NCBI GenBank assembly: GCA_034440615.1
Contig: JAOTOM010005152.1
Coordinates: 1,170,553 to 1,234,552, forward strand
Length of the DNA: 64,000 nt
Reading direction: 5' to 3'
DNA from: Ashinkailepas kermadecensis
Taxonomy: Eukaryota > Arthropoda > Thecostraca > Neolepadidae
The notes beneath the pieces are model-generated. The model had not been told where the DNA came from. It saw only the letters and a program-made list of their open reading frames with translations, and made no database searches. Made by a program: the position numbers and the translations under genes. The number at the start of each line of letters is the position of its first letter. The stretch's first letter is position 1. Positions 1-10,696 of the stretch are shown one piece after another.

Positions 1-2080
1 TCATCATCTGAGCGTCAAAATACGAGTCCTCCACGGCCGCAAACAAATTGATGGGTTCATCAAGGCATCTACGGTTACTACGCACTGCTAACTTGAACTG
101 CAACTCAACGCAACCACCCAAAACCTCTATCATTCCACTACATTTCGGCAATACTCTGATGTCTTATTGATATACCATTGCGTAAGTGCTACATAGCATA
201 GTTTCAGGCCAAATGAACAGTAATTCACAACAAGTGGCATCCGGTTACATCTACCACGCCTGCCTGGCGCCCGCATGTAATGCCGGCATCAGGCAGTATA
301 TGCCTGGTAGCTGAGTGTTACCAGTGCAAGGCGCCTATTGGTCTCGGCTGGCCGAGCAATGATTCTGATGCTTTATCAGCATGGGCGTGCTGCGATTTGT
401 CTGAATTCGCCAACAGCGTGAACATAATGCAGCTTTATCACAATGCATGAATGCATGTGCATGGAGAAGTTTGATTCGGCTGCTTGTTGGCACACAGCGA
501 CACAGAAGTGCGGCTATTCGGCACACTTGCTCGGGACCCAGCACTTGGTCGACATCGCTGGCAATGCCGAACGAGGTACGCGATCAGCAGGTCTTCGAAT
601 AGTGAGCATCTCGTGCAGCTCTGCTTCCTAACTGCTGAGCTTGTAGTTGGTGTGCACTACCTGTTGGTTATGACCGCTGGTATATTGCAATACAACATGA
701 GCACGATACAATTATAGCTACCTTACGTACATAACCAACATTGAATTTATTCCGCAATGCTTGCTTTGTTAAGCGGCTTATTACATAAAATATCGAATAG
801 GATGATGCACTTGATGTTCTTTTCTAAGGATAATTTCTTGTGAAATGCATTGCGGAAGTATACACAGCGCTGCGGGATGGCATCGACAAGTCCAGTTTGT
901 CACCTCCATATTGAAGTACTGAACATCAGTTATGCCTGCAATAACTTGTTTTTTTGTTTGTTTGTTTTTTTATTTGTAACTTGTAACTTGTAGCCGTTTT
1001 GTGTTGTAGCTTGTAGCTTGTAACTGTTTTGCTTTGTGACCTATTTTAATCCAACCTTGTTTTGATCGTTATCATAATACTGAATTAATTAAGCCGGCCA
1101 CATTGGCCGCGAGTGGAATGGGAAGGGCCCATAAATCCGCCAGTTGTTCTTCCATGACACTGTTATGGCACACTGTGCGACCTTGCAACACATTGCCGTT
1201 GAAGTGGATAGGTTCCCGCAATATCATTTCATTGGAATTTCGTCTATGAGTGTGGAATGGAGGGAATGCATCCTTAACTCCGGAAACTTATCAAAATGCG
1301 GTTCAAGTTGAATCGATATCAAACCAAAACTTTCGATTTGGGAGCATGTTCCATTACAATATCATTGACATGCAGTGCTCATCTGGAACTACTCTACCTG
1401 AAATATTGCCAACCGGATGGTTACACCTCCACCTCCATGAATTCTTTAGCAGCTCAGTAAATATGGTAGCTTTACCCTGCGCAGCGCAGTGTAGCTCTGC
1501 GCAAAGCTCCACATCTGGAGTTTTGGGTGTACCTCTGTTCTGAAGTCATGCACGTGAACTATGTGATCTGCAGGACCTCTGCATTAAATTACATGCTGGA
1601 GATCCTCTCCAGCCAGATGAGGCATTGACAAGGAAGCTGGTCTTGCAAGCTACATCCTTTGATACGAGCTGGGAGGATGTTGCTGTTGCCAATAACGTCT
1701 AGCAATAATGCGAACTGAACGGAAGTTGGCATTGTTATTACAAAAGCCGGTGCTGCATTTATAACGCTATCGACGCACACTGCATGCCGCAGGCAGTAGT
1801 GTGCGATGTAATTTCTCTGCGATGTAATAACAGGACTGTGCGATGTAATTTCTCTGCAATCTGCACTCTGCAATTTTCGTTCCTCGCCTATGCACCTCAC
1901 TACGTTTCTTGCCTCAAGGCACTCCCTGCGAAGTTCCATATCTGGAGTCTCCGTATTGCACAACGGAAACGGTGCCGTGTGTCACTGGTGCGGGCAGTAA
2001 GTAATAGCTTCCAGTGCCACACACAATGGCGCATAAACCAAACACGATCACTCGGCGCCTGAGAGAGGAAAGCAGCGGAG
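1..2080. other. No gene recognised; one short duplication
   Basis: No open frame here resembles a known protein, and the longest frames overlap on opposite strands, as expected by chance. The only structure I can support is a perfect 20-bp direct repeat at 1801-1820 and 1838-1857 (period 37), plus a low-complexity TTTG/CTTGTAA stretch near 945-1035. Confidence 0.6.
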
Positions 2081-2339
2081 AGTGGTGGTGATGAGGACGA
2101 CAAAGTAGTGGAGGAGAGTGCGGCGCCAGCGTAGTAGTGCGCAGCTGACTCTCCGACGGCAGCGGGGGGTGGGGGTGGGTCAGGGAACGTCGGCCCCGAC
2201 GAGTCAGACCGTGTCATGTCAAGGTCCACTTCCGGCCCAGTTTTGGCATTCATCCGCGCCACAAATGCCGGCCGGGTCGGCGCCGCCGATTCCGGTCGGC
2301 CGCCGGACGGGATTGGAAATGGCAAATACCTTTTAAGAG

Positions 2340-3062
2340 GTCCGAGCTGGCGCGTGAGCCGACTGCCGACGTGCCCGGCCGGCCGGCGGCGTGCGGCCGG
2401 CCGGCTGTGGCGGCCGCGTCCCGCCGCCCGGCCCGCTCCAGGCGGCCGGCGGCTCAGCCGGCGGCTCAGCCGGAGGGTGACTGGGCAGCAGCGGCAGGCG
2501 GCTCGGAAGGAACGGCCGGCTCAGCAGGAGCGGTCGGCTCGGCAGGGGCGGTCGGCTCGGCGGAGCGGCCGGCTGGGCAGAGCGGCAGGCGGCTCGAGTG
2601 CGGCCGGCGGCTCGGGTGCGCCTGGCGGCTCGCAGAGCGGCCGGCTGCTCGGCAGGGGCGGTCGGCTGCTCGGCAGGCGGCCGGCTGCTCGGAGGGGCGG
2701 TCGGCTGCTCGCGGGCGGCCGGCGGCTCGGCAGAGCGGCCGGCTGCTCGGCAGGGGCGGCGGCTGGGGGAGCGGCAGGCGGCTCGGAAGGAGCGGCCGGC
2801 TCGGCAGGAGCGGCCGGCCGGCAGGAGCGGCAGGGAGCGGCTCGAGGGGGCGGCTCGGCAGGAGCGGCCGTGCTCGGCAGGAGCGGCCAGCTGGGCAGGA
2901 GCGGCAGGCGGCTCGGCAGAGCGGCCGGCCGGGCGCGGCGGCGGCTCGGCGCGGCTCGGCAGGTGCGCCTGGCGGCTCGGCAGGAGCGGCCGGCGGCTCG
3001 GCAGGAGCGGCCGGCGGCTCGGCAGGGGCGGCCGCCACAGCCGGCCGCGCGGCGCGACGGTA
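2340..3062. repeat. GC-rich 21-bp minisatellite
   Basis: The dominant unit is about 21 bp, built on CGGCAGGAGCGGCCGG and GGCTCGGCAGG. It is clearest at 2960-3045, where units follow one another without a gap; the left half is more scrambled, with shorter sub-units. Because 21 is a multiple of three and the unit lacks stops, several frames on both strands stay open and spell seven-residue repeats (Gly-Gly-Ser-Ala-Gly-Ala-Ala type). These frames look like by-products of the repeat, since none contains a non-repetitive domain. GC content is far above that of the flanks. Confidence 0.85.
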
Positions 3063-3330
3063 ATTAGACAATCTCGGCGCATCTGCCTCCTGGGGCCAGA
3101 TTGGCAGCTGTGGCCGACCGCGCCGCTAACGCCACGCTCGCCCGGCCAGCGCCGGCCAGGTCGATTTCCGAAGCCGGCCGCGTCCAAGTTTCGAAATGCA
3201 TCACATAGTTTGACTTTCATCACCGACTGCAATGGGTCCCAATATTCTATGTCGCGTGCGGAGAGTCTCGTGGCTGGTCGGACGGGAATCATCGGCTCCT
3301 GCGCCATGTCACGGTCACTGTCATGACGTA

Positions 3331-3710
3331 GGAAAATCTTATTCTGATCATTGTCGTATCTGATCGCTGTCTTACCGTGATCGTTGTCATGTCTGATCGT
3401 CGCCGTATCGTGATCGTCATCATATCTGATCGCTGTCTTACCGTGATCGTTGTCATACCTGATCGTCGCCGTATCGTGATAGTTGTCATATCTGATCGTC
3501 GCCGTATCGTGATCGTCGTCATATCTTATCGTCGCCGTATCGTGATCGTCATCATATCTTATCGTCGCCGTATCGTGATCGTTGTTATACCTGATCGTCG
3601 CCGTATCGTGATCGTTGTCGTATCGTGATCGTTGTCATATCTTATCGTCGCCGTATCGTGATCGTTGTCATATCTGATCGCTGTCTTATCGTGATCGTTG
3701 TCATGTTTGG
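3331..3710. repeat. 33-bp minisatellite
   Basis: About eleven tandem units of roughly 33 bp, each containing CGCCGTATCGTGATCGT followed by TGTCATATCTGATCGT with scattered substitutions. Some units are shortened (around 3615-3640 one inner segment is repeated at half period). The unit length is divisible by three, so open frames on both strands encode an 11-residue repeat, which I treat as incidental. There are no unique spacers, so this is not a CRISPR-like array. Confidence 0.9.
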
Positions 3711-4751
3711 TTTCAGATGTTACATCTGCACCCTTGCATGATTGACCAGCACACCCTGAAAGGTAGGATGACACAAGCTGCATTATGCTACGATAGATCA
3801 ACCCCATTCCGGATCGGCTACGCTTGGCCACCAGACGTAATGAGTAGGGCGAGGGCAGAATGTGTCTCCCCTCTCCGTTATATCAAAAGCGAACCACCCA
3901 GTTTTATATCGGAGATAGATGGTTACCAACATTTTTATGACGTGATCTGCATTTCTGCAAAATAATATTCTGACACTGTTGAGAGGGGCGACAGCAACCA
4001 AGAAAGCGTGGAACATCGATGAAATTTCCGGATCCGACTGGTGGTGTATTTCGCCACGAATTGTGTCTCATCAAGCACCATTATACAGCCAATGTAGCCA
4101 TATTTCAGCTCAAGCGAGATCACGTTCAATTTAAACAATTGTAGGCGAGTCCGTTGCCATACAATTCGGAGATAAATGTAGAATGTTTTCTTTCTTTAGG
4201 ATACCGCAGTTTTACGCTTTATGTTGTCCTGAGCAAAAATATGCTCGCATAGGCATGCAACATGAAAATAGCATGCTCTCGCAATGCCGGTATGCGGTAA
4301 TCTCGCCATGGTAAACGGATGGAAATGGACGTAATCTAATGTATAATTGGAGTCAAAAATAGCTCGGCAGACAGGGCACCCTGCACATTCATACCCTGCA
4401 TGGGTGTACTGCGCCGCAACACAGCTGTCTCTGCGGTTCAGATCACATGCTGCCGGGCGGGTTAGGCTTTGGCCGGCAAACTGTGGAGCAAGCGACTTTG
4501 GACCATGTCGTGGCGGCCAACTGCACCACTGATTTGTTGCGATCCAGCCCGTCGTGTTTCCTCCATCCCCATCCTCGGTCTACGGACATTGCACAGCCAG
4601 ACAGTGGAGTAGCTGGGCAGGGTCGGGCGGGAACGTCCGGGCAGCCATGATCTTTGTGCGACAGGGTCCAGTCCAGGGGGTTCTCAAGGGGTGGCAATTT
4701 CGAAATTGCACTTATAAGCCGACTGAGCGACACTACGCATTCATTAATAAG
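3711..4751. other. No gene recognised
   Basis: About 1 kb between the 33-bp minisatellite and the target duplication of the Jockey element. No protein family, RNA gene or repeat could be identified. Confidence 0.5.
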
Positions 4752-4765
4752 ATGTACAAATGACA
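4752..4765. repeat. Left target-site duplication of Jockey element
   Basis: The 14-mer ATGTACAAATGACA is repeated exactly at 10683-10696, directly after the A-rich 3' end of the retrotransposon. The pair fixes both ends of the insertion. A 14-bp perfect duplication is typical of target-primed reverse transcription. Confidence 0.9.
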
Positions 4766-5027
4766 TGGAGTATTAATTGCTATTAGCTCACACATTACCA
4801 GAGCACATTGATTACTCCGCCCTGCCAGTTTTGGCGTGATTGACTGCCTGTCGACGCAGTTCCACTTTTTCATTTTCGTGGGCGACACCCGTCGCTCTTT
4901 TCGTTCATTTCTTGGGGTGACACCCGTCACCCCGCGTGGATTTGTTTTTCCTCATCGTATTTCCGTTCCCTGTGTTTCTGCGTGTTCTTGTTTATTTATA
5001 TTTCATTAGGTAGGTTTTTTCCCCGCG
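4766..5027 (+). promoter_or_regulatory. Jockey 5' UTR, presumed internal promoter
   Basis: These 262 bp lie between the left target duplication and the ORF1 start. Jockey-type elements are known to carry an internal RNA polymerase II promoter downstream of the start site, so this is the expected location. I see no TATA box at the first base. Short GACACCCGTC motifs occur twice (near 4884 and 4920). The promoter role is inferred from the family. Confidence 0.45.
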
Positions 5028-6287
5028 ATGGGGAAAATACGCAAAAAAGATACTGACCCCAGCTCGCCACCGGACTCCGAGACGGAATTTCCGCCGCTGA
5101 CCACACCTGACGACCATCGCGCGAACCCGGACTCTGCACATGATACCACCGTTGATGACCCGCGCCAGACAATTCCATTGGACGACGCCATGGAAGCCCT
5201 TTGTCCCTCACCGACCCCCGCTCGTACCAAGACCTCGCCTCGCAATTCCGACCAGACCATCACTCTCCACGCCACAGACCCACGCCCTAACCAGACCACG
5301 CCATCCCAACAACCTGATCCCATCGAACCCTACCTCGACAGTGCTGGCTCTTTCATAGTAGTCAAGCCTGTCGAGGAATCCGTTTCCTTCCGCCGTATTA
5401 ACGTTTTCTGGCCGACCAAACAACTCCTCTCCATCTGCTCCTTAGCCAATCCTGATATCGAAGCCCCTGCCAACGGAACCCTTGTCATCAAAACCCAAAC
5501 CCGAGCCCAGACCAAAGCCCTCCTCCGTACCACCACATTTTGTGGTAAATCCGTCACCATTACCCTACATTCAAACCGCAACACCACCAAGGGCACCGTC
5601 TTCGCGCCGGAGCTCCGCTTCATGACTGAAGCGGATATCCAGACGGAGCTCAGGCCGGAGGGGGTGACCCACGTCCACCGCATTACCTCATTTAAAGACG
5701 GCCAGAAACGCGATACAAGCCTCCTTGTCCTTACCTTCAACTCTACAACTCTTCCCAAGACCCTCCTCGCCGGCTACATCCGATTCCAAGTCCGCGTATT
5801 TATTCCAAATCCTCTCCGCTGTTTTAATTGCCAGCGCTTCGGACATGGCAGTAAGACGTGTCGCCAAACCGCCAGATGCCCTAAATGCGGAGAACCACCC
5901 CATCCTGATTCCACCTGCTCCAAGCCTGCCCACTGCCTCAGCTGTAACACGTCCGATCACCTCACCACATCCAATCAATGTCCAGTTTGGCGCAAAGAAA
6001 AGGAAGTGTGCGCCGTCAAGGCCACGACCGGGGTGTCCTACCCCCAGACCCGGAGATCTGTGGAGGCCACCTCCCACTCGACCAAAATGTACGCCCAGGC
6101 GGCCACCGTCGCTCCCTCCACCCCTCGCGTCAACACCACTTCTACTTCTATTCAAACTGACATGATTCCCGGATTAGCTCCACTTAAAAAAACTCACACC
6201 GCTGACCACACCAACACAAACCACCCTGGCTCCCAACACTCAGACCACTCCGGCTCCCAACAAACGGACCACTCCAGGGAGGAGTGA
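5028..6287 (+). CDS. ORF1 gag-like nucleic-acid-binding protein of the Jockey element
   Basis: This 419-residue open frame encodes the RNA-binding partner that packages Jockey RNA into a ribonucleoprotein. The N-terminal 100 residues are Pro/Ser/Thr/Asp-rich and look disordered. A central region (about 105-260) corresponds to the RRM-like part of gag-type ORF1 proteins. Residues about 265-325 hold three closely spaced Cys-rich knuckles, starting CFNCQRFGHGSKTC, then CPKCGEPPHPDSTC, then CLSCNTSDH with a final Cys. The tail is Ser/Thr/His-rich with repeated Gly-Ser-Gln-His/Gln units. The start follows from the first ATG after the 5' UTR and keeps the whole domain in frame. The stop at 6285-6287 is probably premature: an adjacent frame stays open to 6573 and ends just before ORF2. 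The coding sequence is markedly less damaged than ORF2. Confidence 0.85.
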   Translation: MGKIRKKDTDPSSPPDSETEFPPLTTPDDHRANPDSAHDTTVDDPRQTIPLDDAMEALCPSPTPARTKTSPRNSDQTITLHATDPRPNQTTPSQQPDPIEPYLDSAGSFIVVKPVEESVSFRRINVFWPTKQLLSICSLANPDIEAPANGTLVIKTQTRAQTKALLRTTTFCGKSVTITLHSNRNTTKGTVFAPELRFMTEADIQTELRPEGVTHVHRITSFKDGQKRDTSLLVLTFNSTTLPKTLLAGYIRFQVRVFIPNPLRCFNCQRFGHGSKTCRQTARCPKCGEPPHPDSTCSKPAHCLSCNTSDHLTTSNQCPVWRKEKEVCAVKATTGVSYPQTRRSVEATSHSTKMYAQAATVAPSTPRVNTTSTSIQTDMIPGLAPLKKTHTADHTNTNHPGSQHSDHSGSQQTDHSREE

Positions 6288-6573
6288 TAGGCCCCGCAGT
6301 CACTCCGCTGCGGGAGGAAATTCTCGTTCCCCGTCAGCCGGCCGCCGGTCGAACCCTGTATGTCCAGCGCCGACCGGCGCCCACGTGACCCGACCAACTC
6401 CCAGCCGGCGGGCGTCCCCCGCGGCAGTGGCCGGCCGGCGTGATCCTGCCAAGGTCACCGGTCGGTTGGACGGCTCTGGAGGCTCAACCGCCGCCGTACG
6501 GAACCAACCCACATGCCCGCCCGAGCTGCAATCGTGGCTGCGCCAGGCACCAAAAGGTGCCGACAAATATTAA
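6288..6573 (+). pseudogene. Probable frameshifted C-terminus of ORF1
   Basis: Read one base out of phase with the upstream frame, this stretch stays open through a Ser/Arg/Pro/Gly-rich segment and stops at 6571-6573, 14 bases before the ORF2 ATG at 6588. ORF1 and ORF2 of Jockey-type elements normally lie almost back to back, so I infer that ORF1 originally ended here and that a small indel near 6280 cut off about 95 residues. A possible 7-bp stem (CCCGCAG with CTGCGGG) lies around 6293-6313, close to the break; programmed frameshifting is therefore conceivable but unsupported otherwise. Confidence 0.5.
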
Positions 6574-8159
6574 CTTTATTTTCACAAATGTCCATATTTC
6601 TGCAATGGAACTGCCGTAGTTTAATTTCCAAATGGGCAGAAATGAAGGCTTTCTTTAGTTTACTCACTCCGATTCTTATTGCACTACAGGAAACCCGATT
6701 CTTACCCACCGATACATATAATTTCAATATTTTCAATTACTCGCTGTACCGTCACGACGAGGTCCGTGGTCCTCATCGCAGTGGCGGTACAGCACTTTAC
6801 ATCAACAATGATTTTACACATACACAAATTACACTTAATTCACCTTTACAAGCAGTAGCTTGTACTCTACGTTTACATGGTAGGAATATAGATGTATGTT
6901 CCATTTATATTCCACCATACACAGACAACACACATCTTTTGACACAATTGTAAAACCTTATAGCACATTTCAAGAACCAATTCATATTACTTGGAGACTT
7001 TAATGCACATAGTCCAACCTGGGATAAAGCACGTAGACATGAAGACACTCGCGGCCACATCATTGAACAAATTTTAGACCGACATAATTTAGTACTACTT
7101 AACACCGGAGAACCAACCTTTTTTCACCTTGGACATAATACAGAAACAGCTATTGATTTATCAATATGCTCTCCGACCCTGGCCAATAATTTTGACTGGA
7201 CCATTGACACAGACATTCATGACAGTGACCACTATCCCATCAAATTAACACCCACATTTTCAAATGCGACCGATACCACACCCAACTTTATCCCCCGCTG
7301 GAAAATGTCGAAGGCAGATTGGACAACATTTCAGGAACTTTCACATACTCAATACAACCCCAACATTTACCCGTCGAAAACATAAACTCACTCACAAATA
7401 CACTTTTCGAGGCAGCTTCCATGACTATTCCACTTACCAAACCATTCACAAAAAGAAAGCCAGTACCTTGGTGGTGTCAATAAATTTCAAAAGCCATTGC
7501 GGTAAGGAAAAGAGCATTTATAAATTATTTACGACATCCCGATAAAGAAAATTTAATCATCCGTAACCGCGAACGAGCGAGGACTCGCCGCATCATTCGC
7601 GATGCTAAGCACCGTTCATGGACCTTATATTTACAGCAGCTCACATTTCAAACACCTTTAAGTAAAATATGGCAATTAATCCGACGGCTGTCCGGACGGT
7701 CCCCATTTAAATCTCTACCGGCCCTCAAAATCCACAATCTCACCATTACAGATCCACAAACCATCGTCAATACCATAGCTGATACCATAGCCCACAATAG
7801 CTCTGATGAGAACTACCGACCTAATTTCCTACCAAATGCACAACACACTTTTCACACCAATCTCGAACTCTTTCAATCCGACAATACGGAGGACTACAAT
7901 GATTCTTTTCAACTTTCCGAACTACAGAATGCTATTTCCTCCGCCGGTAACACTTCAGTAGGGCCTGACAAATTGCATTATTCCTTCTTTCGACATTTAT
8001 CTGACCACACCAAACAATGCATCTTAGACACATTTAATTCATTATGGTCAAATAATGTCTTTCCTGAAACATGGAAAAAAGCTATCATTATCCCTATTCC
8101 AAAACCCGGCAAAGACCATAGTAACCCCACAAATTTTCGACCCATTGCACTCACCAGTT

Positions 8160-8322
8160 GGTTGGTTGGTTATTGGTTTTACGACACGTCGACCGTTGAG
8201 TCATGTAGCGTCGCCAATCTCTCACGCCGATTGGTCGCGGGCGAAGAGTAGCGACAGGTGAGACTCGAACCCACAACCTTTCGATTGTGAGACGAGCATC
8301 TTACCCCTAGACCACTCGTCCC
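8160..8322 (-). mobile_element. tRNA-derived SINE, copy 1, inserted in Jockey RT
   Basis: Read on the minus strand, the 5' end is tRNA-like: A box TGGTCTAGGGG (8304-8314), B box GGTTCGAGTCT (8261-8271), and CTCACAA at the anticodon-loop position, which suggests a valine (CAC) tRNA ancestor. A roughly 90-bp unrelated body follows, ending in a CCAATAACCAACCA-type tail with extra AACC units. Flanking duplications CTCACCAGTT (8150-8159) and CTCACCAATT (8323-8332) differ at one base. Removing the SINE and one duplication restores the RT sequence context, which proves insertion after the Jockey element had landed or while it was being copied. The internal boxes are the RNA polymerase III promoter. 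Confidence 0.92.
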
Positions 8323-9293
8323 CTCACCAATTGTGTAGGAAAACTTTTTGAAAGCATGGTTATTAAAAGACTGACATGGCACCTGAAAACAAATTCACTT
8401 CTAACTCCCTTTCAATGTGGTTTTCGGCGAGGACGCAGTACAATAGATCATCTTATTCGATTAGAGACAGACATCCGCCTAGGCTACAAAAAACACCAAC
8501 ACACTGTCGCAGTATTTTTGGACATCAGCAAAGCTTACGATATGGTTTTCAAACCAGCACTCCTCTTCAAAATTAAACAACTCGGCATAAAAGGACACTT
8601 AGCACATTATTTAATAGGTTTCTTATCTGGTTCGCGTAAATTCAACATCAGGTGCCGGTCAGCCATTTCCGATCCACATTTTCTTGAAAACGGACTACCA
8701 CAAGGAAGTTGCATATCACCAGTTTTATTTAACATCATCATTAACGACCTTTTCGCCGACATGCCTCCAAATGTATCGTATTCCCTATTCGCCGACGATA
8801 GTGCAATTTGGTGCTCGGACCAAAATTACGAAAATTGTTTGATTCGGCTTCAAAATGCTCTAAACAGGATACACCAATGGTCCATGAAGTAAGGATTCAA
8901 TTTTTCGGCTCCCAAATCTACATCCATTATTTTTAGCAAATGCACTCCCTGTCCAAACCCAGAAACACAGCTTCACCTCAGGCAAAATGACATATCTTTT
9001 GTGCAATCATTTAAATTTCTTGGTGTTATTTTTGATCGCAGATTTTCAATGCATAAACACATGAAATACGTCCAGAACAAATGTTTACACCGACTAAATT
9101 TATTTCGCTGCATTACATCCACCCCATTGGGAGCCGATCGTCACACTCTTTTACAACTATATATATCCTTAGTACTCCCCATCATTGAATACGGCTCAGT
9201 AGTCTATGCTGGTGCCAGCCCATCCTCCTTACACATTTTAGACACCATTAAAAATAAATTTATCCGTATCGCACTCGGTGCAATGACTACTTC

Positions 9294-9367
9294 ACCCATT
9301 ATTTCTCCGCGAATGATCAATTCTGGTCGAAGCGCCCTAAAGCCCAAATAACTAACCCATTATTTCT
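9294..9367 (+). other. 48-bp insertion flanked by 13-bp duplication in ORF2
   Basis: ACCCATTATTTCT occurs at 9294-9306 and again at 9355-9367, with 48 unrelated bases between. The inner segment has no homology to the RT C-terminal region, and deleting one repeat plus the insert rejoins the RT-to-RNase H linker in frame. The duplication length fits a target-primed event with a very short cargo, or a templated repair patch. The net 61 bases cause a frameshift. Confidence 0.75.
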
Positions 9368-10593
9368 TTACAAGCAGAATCGGGAATTCCTCCACTAGCT
9401 CTCCGTAGAATGCAACAAACACTTAGGTACGCCTCCAAAATTCAATTTCACGCAAACCACCCCACACACGCGTCATTACAAATTTTCCCAAATTTACATC
9501 ATGATTATTTAGGTCCAGCCGAAAGGCGAACTGGTCTCACTATAGCTTCTCGAGTCAAAACGTTTTCTGAACAACTTCATTTCACTATTCCACGCATTAC
9601 TTCTATTTCTCCATCAGCTACACCACCGTGGCAAATAGCCGAACGACACATTCTGTATCTCACCACCACTCCAAAATCACAGCTTTGCCCAGAATATACT
9701 AAACAAAAATTTCTCAAATTTCGGGCTCGTTATCACCACGTACCTTTCGTTTATACTGACGGTTCTAAAAATGCTAACCCTACCGGCAATGCAATAGTTT
9801 CGGGAACATACCAAAAACAACATCGATTACCAGACGGAACATCAATTTTCATCGCTGAATTACATGCCATCCTCATTGCCCTCCGTTATATTCGCAACCG
9901 TTTTCTCTGCCACCCCATGCGCAGCATCGTCATTTGTTCGGACTCCAAATCTGTTTTACAATCTCTTTCGTCACTTTCCTTTTCACACGATTGCCATATT
10001 TATATTTATGAAGCACTAGGAACACTTAAATCGATGGGCGTGAAGGTCCGTTTCCTGTGGGTGCCCAGTCACTGCGGCATCCCAGGAAACGAGGAAGCAG
10101 ATCATCTCGCAAAAGAATCATTACAGCTACCACATATCACAGAAATCCCACCACATTTTGACGCCATCAAATCAACAATACGACAGAAAATTCGGTATTT
10201 TTGGAACCAAACCTGGACACAAAACACAAACCATACACAATTACGGAACATTAAGCCGTCGTCGATATCCGGACACCATCATTTCACATGAACCGCCACG
10301 AAGAAAAAGTCGTATCGCGCATCCGCATAGGACATACTTACCTCACACATCGATTTATTTATTCTGCTTCACCTCGGCCTTCATGCCCATCATGTAACAC
10401 TCATCTTACAATCCCACACATATTACTACACTGCCCGCAATATCATAACCATAGAAAACCACTGACCGATTACTGCCACGCACACAACATCCCTTTCTCT
10501 TTGCCCTCACTTTTGGGGATGATCACCCGGTTCTCATCAAACCTCTTTCATTTTCCTACGACAAACCAACTTGATCCAGGAATTATAAATTGA

Positions 10594-10682
10594 CTTCAAC
10601 GATTTAATACATTGTGACTTTTCATCAACGGCGCGAAATAGTCTAAGGAGGCCGAAGCGCCTAATTTAACAAAATGAAAAAA
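10594..10682 (+). promoter_or_regulatory. Jockey 3' UTR with short stem
   Basis: The 3' UTR is only about 90 bases. GGCGC at 10630-10634 can pair with GCGCC at 10657-10661 around a purine-rich loop, and an A-rich tail (AAAATGAAAAAAA type) then runs into the right target duplication. Such a stem is a common site of recognition by the element's own RT; that role is inferred from the family. Confidence 0.55.
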
Positions 10683-10696
10683 ATGTACAAATGACA
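10683..10696. repeat. Right target-site duplication of Jockey element
   Basis: Exact second copy of the 14-mer at 4752-4765. Confidence 0.9.

Larger units (their letters stand above)
6588..10593 (+). pseudogene. ORF2 polyprotein of Jockey element (endonuclease-RT-RNase H), broken
   Basis: The frame starts at 6588 with an apurinic-type endonuclease (QWNCRSL, LQETR, GDFNAH near 6990, SDHYPI near 7226), which nicks the target DNA. A reverse transcriptase follows (FRPIAL near 8137, FLDISKAYD near 8515, GLPQGSCISP near 8692, catalytic FADD at 8788-8799). Next come an RNase H (YTDGSK near 9755, AELHAI near 9858, CSDSKS near 9938, IPGNEEAD near 10080) and a C-terminal Cys/His segment (CPSCNTHLTIPHILLHC near 10385). 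Breaks: stop at 6951-6953; frame change near 7350-7380; stop near 7477; SINE at 8160-8322; stop at 8890-8892; 61-bp net insertion ending at 9367; frame change near 10260-10290. All catalytic motifs that I can read are still recognisable, so decay is by lesions and not by erosion of motifs. Confidence 0.88.
4766..10682 (+). mobile_element. Full-length Jockey-type non-LTR retrotransposon (5.9 kb)
   Basis: The element has a 5' UTR, a gag-like ORF1 with CCHC zinc knuckles, an ORF2 with endonuclease, reverse transcriptase and RNase H domains in that order, a short 3' UTR and an A-rich tail. It is bounded by perfect 14-bp target duplications (4752-4765 and 10683-10696), so it is complete, not 5'-truncated. 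It can no longer move by itself: ORF2 has two internal stops before the RT, another after it, frameshifts near 7350-7380 and 10260-10290, a 163-bp SINE in the RT, and a 48-bp insertion at 9307-9354. The intact target duplication and mostly readable frames suggest moderate age. The Jockey assignment rests on domain order, the RNase H and the Cys-rich C-terminus; a closely related arthropod clade is possible. Confidence 0.92.

Noticed and set aside
2216..3307. Long open frames of 200-320 codons on both strands
   Set aside because: They consist of the 21-bp GC-rich repeat read in different phases, with no unique domain.
3289..3831. CRISPR-like array
   Set aside because: The 33-bp units are contiguous tandem repeats without spacers, in a eukaryotic setting.
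8252..8320. Functional tRNA-Val gene
   Set aside because: The A and B boxes are tRNA-like, but the acceptor stem does not pair, and the unit is the head of a SINE with target duplications.
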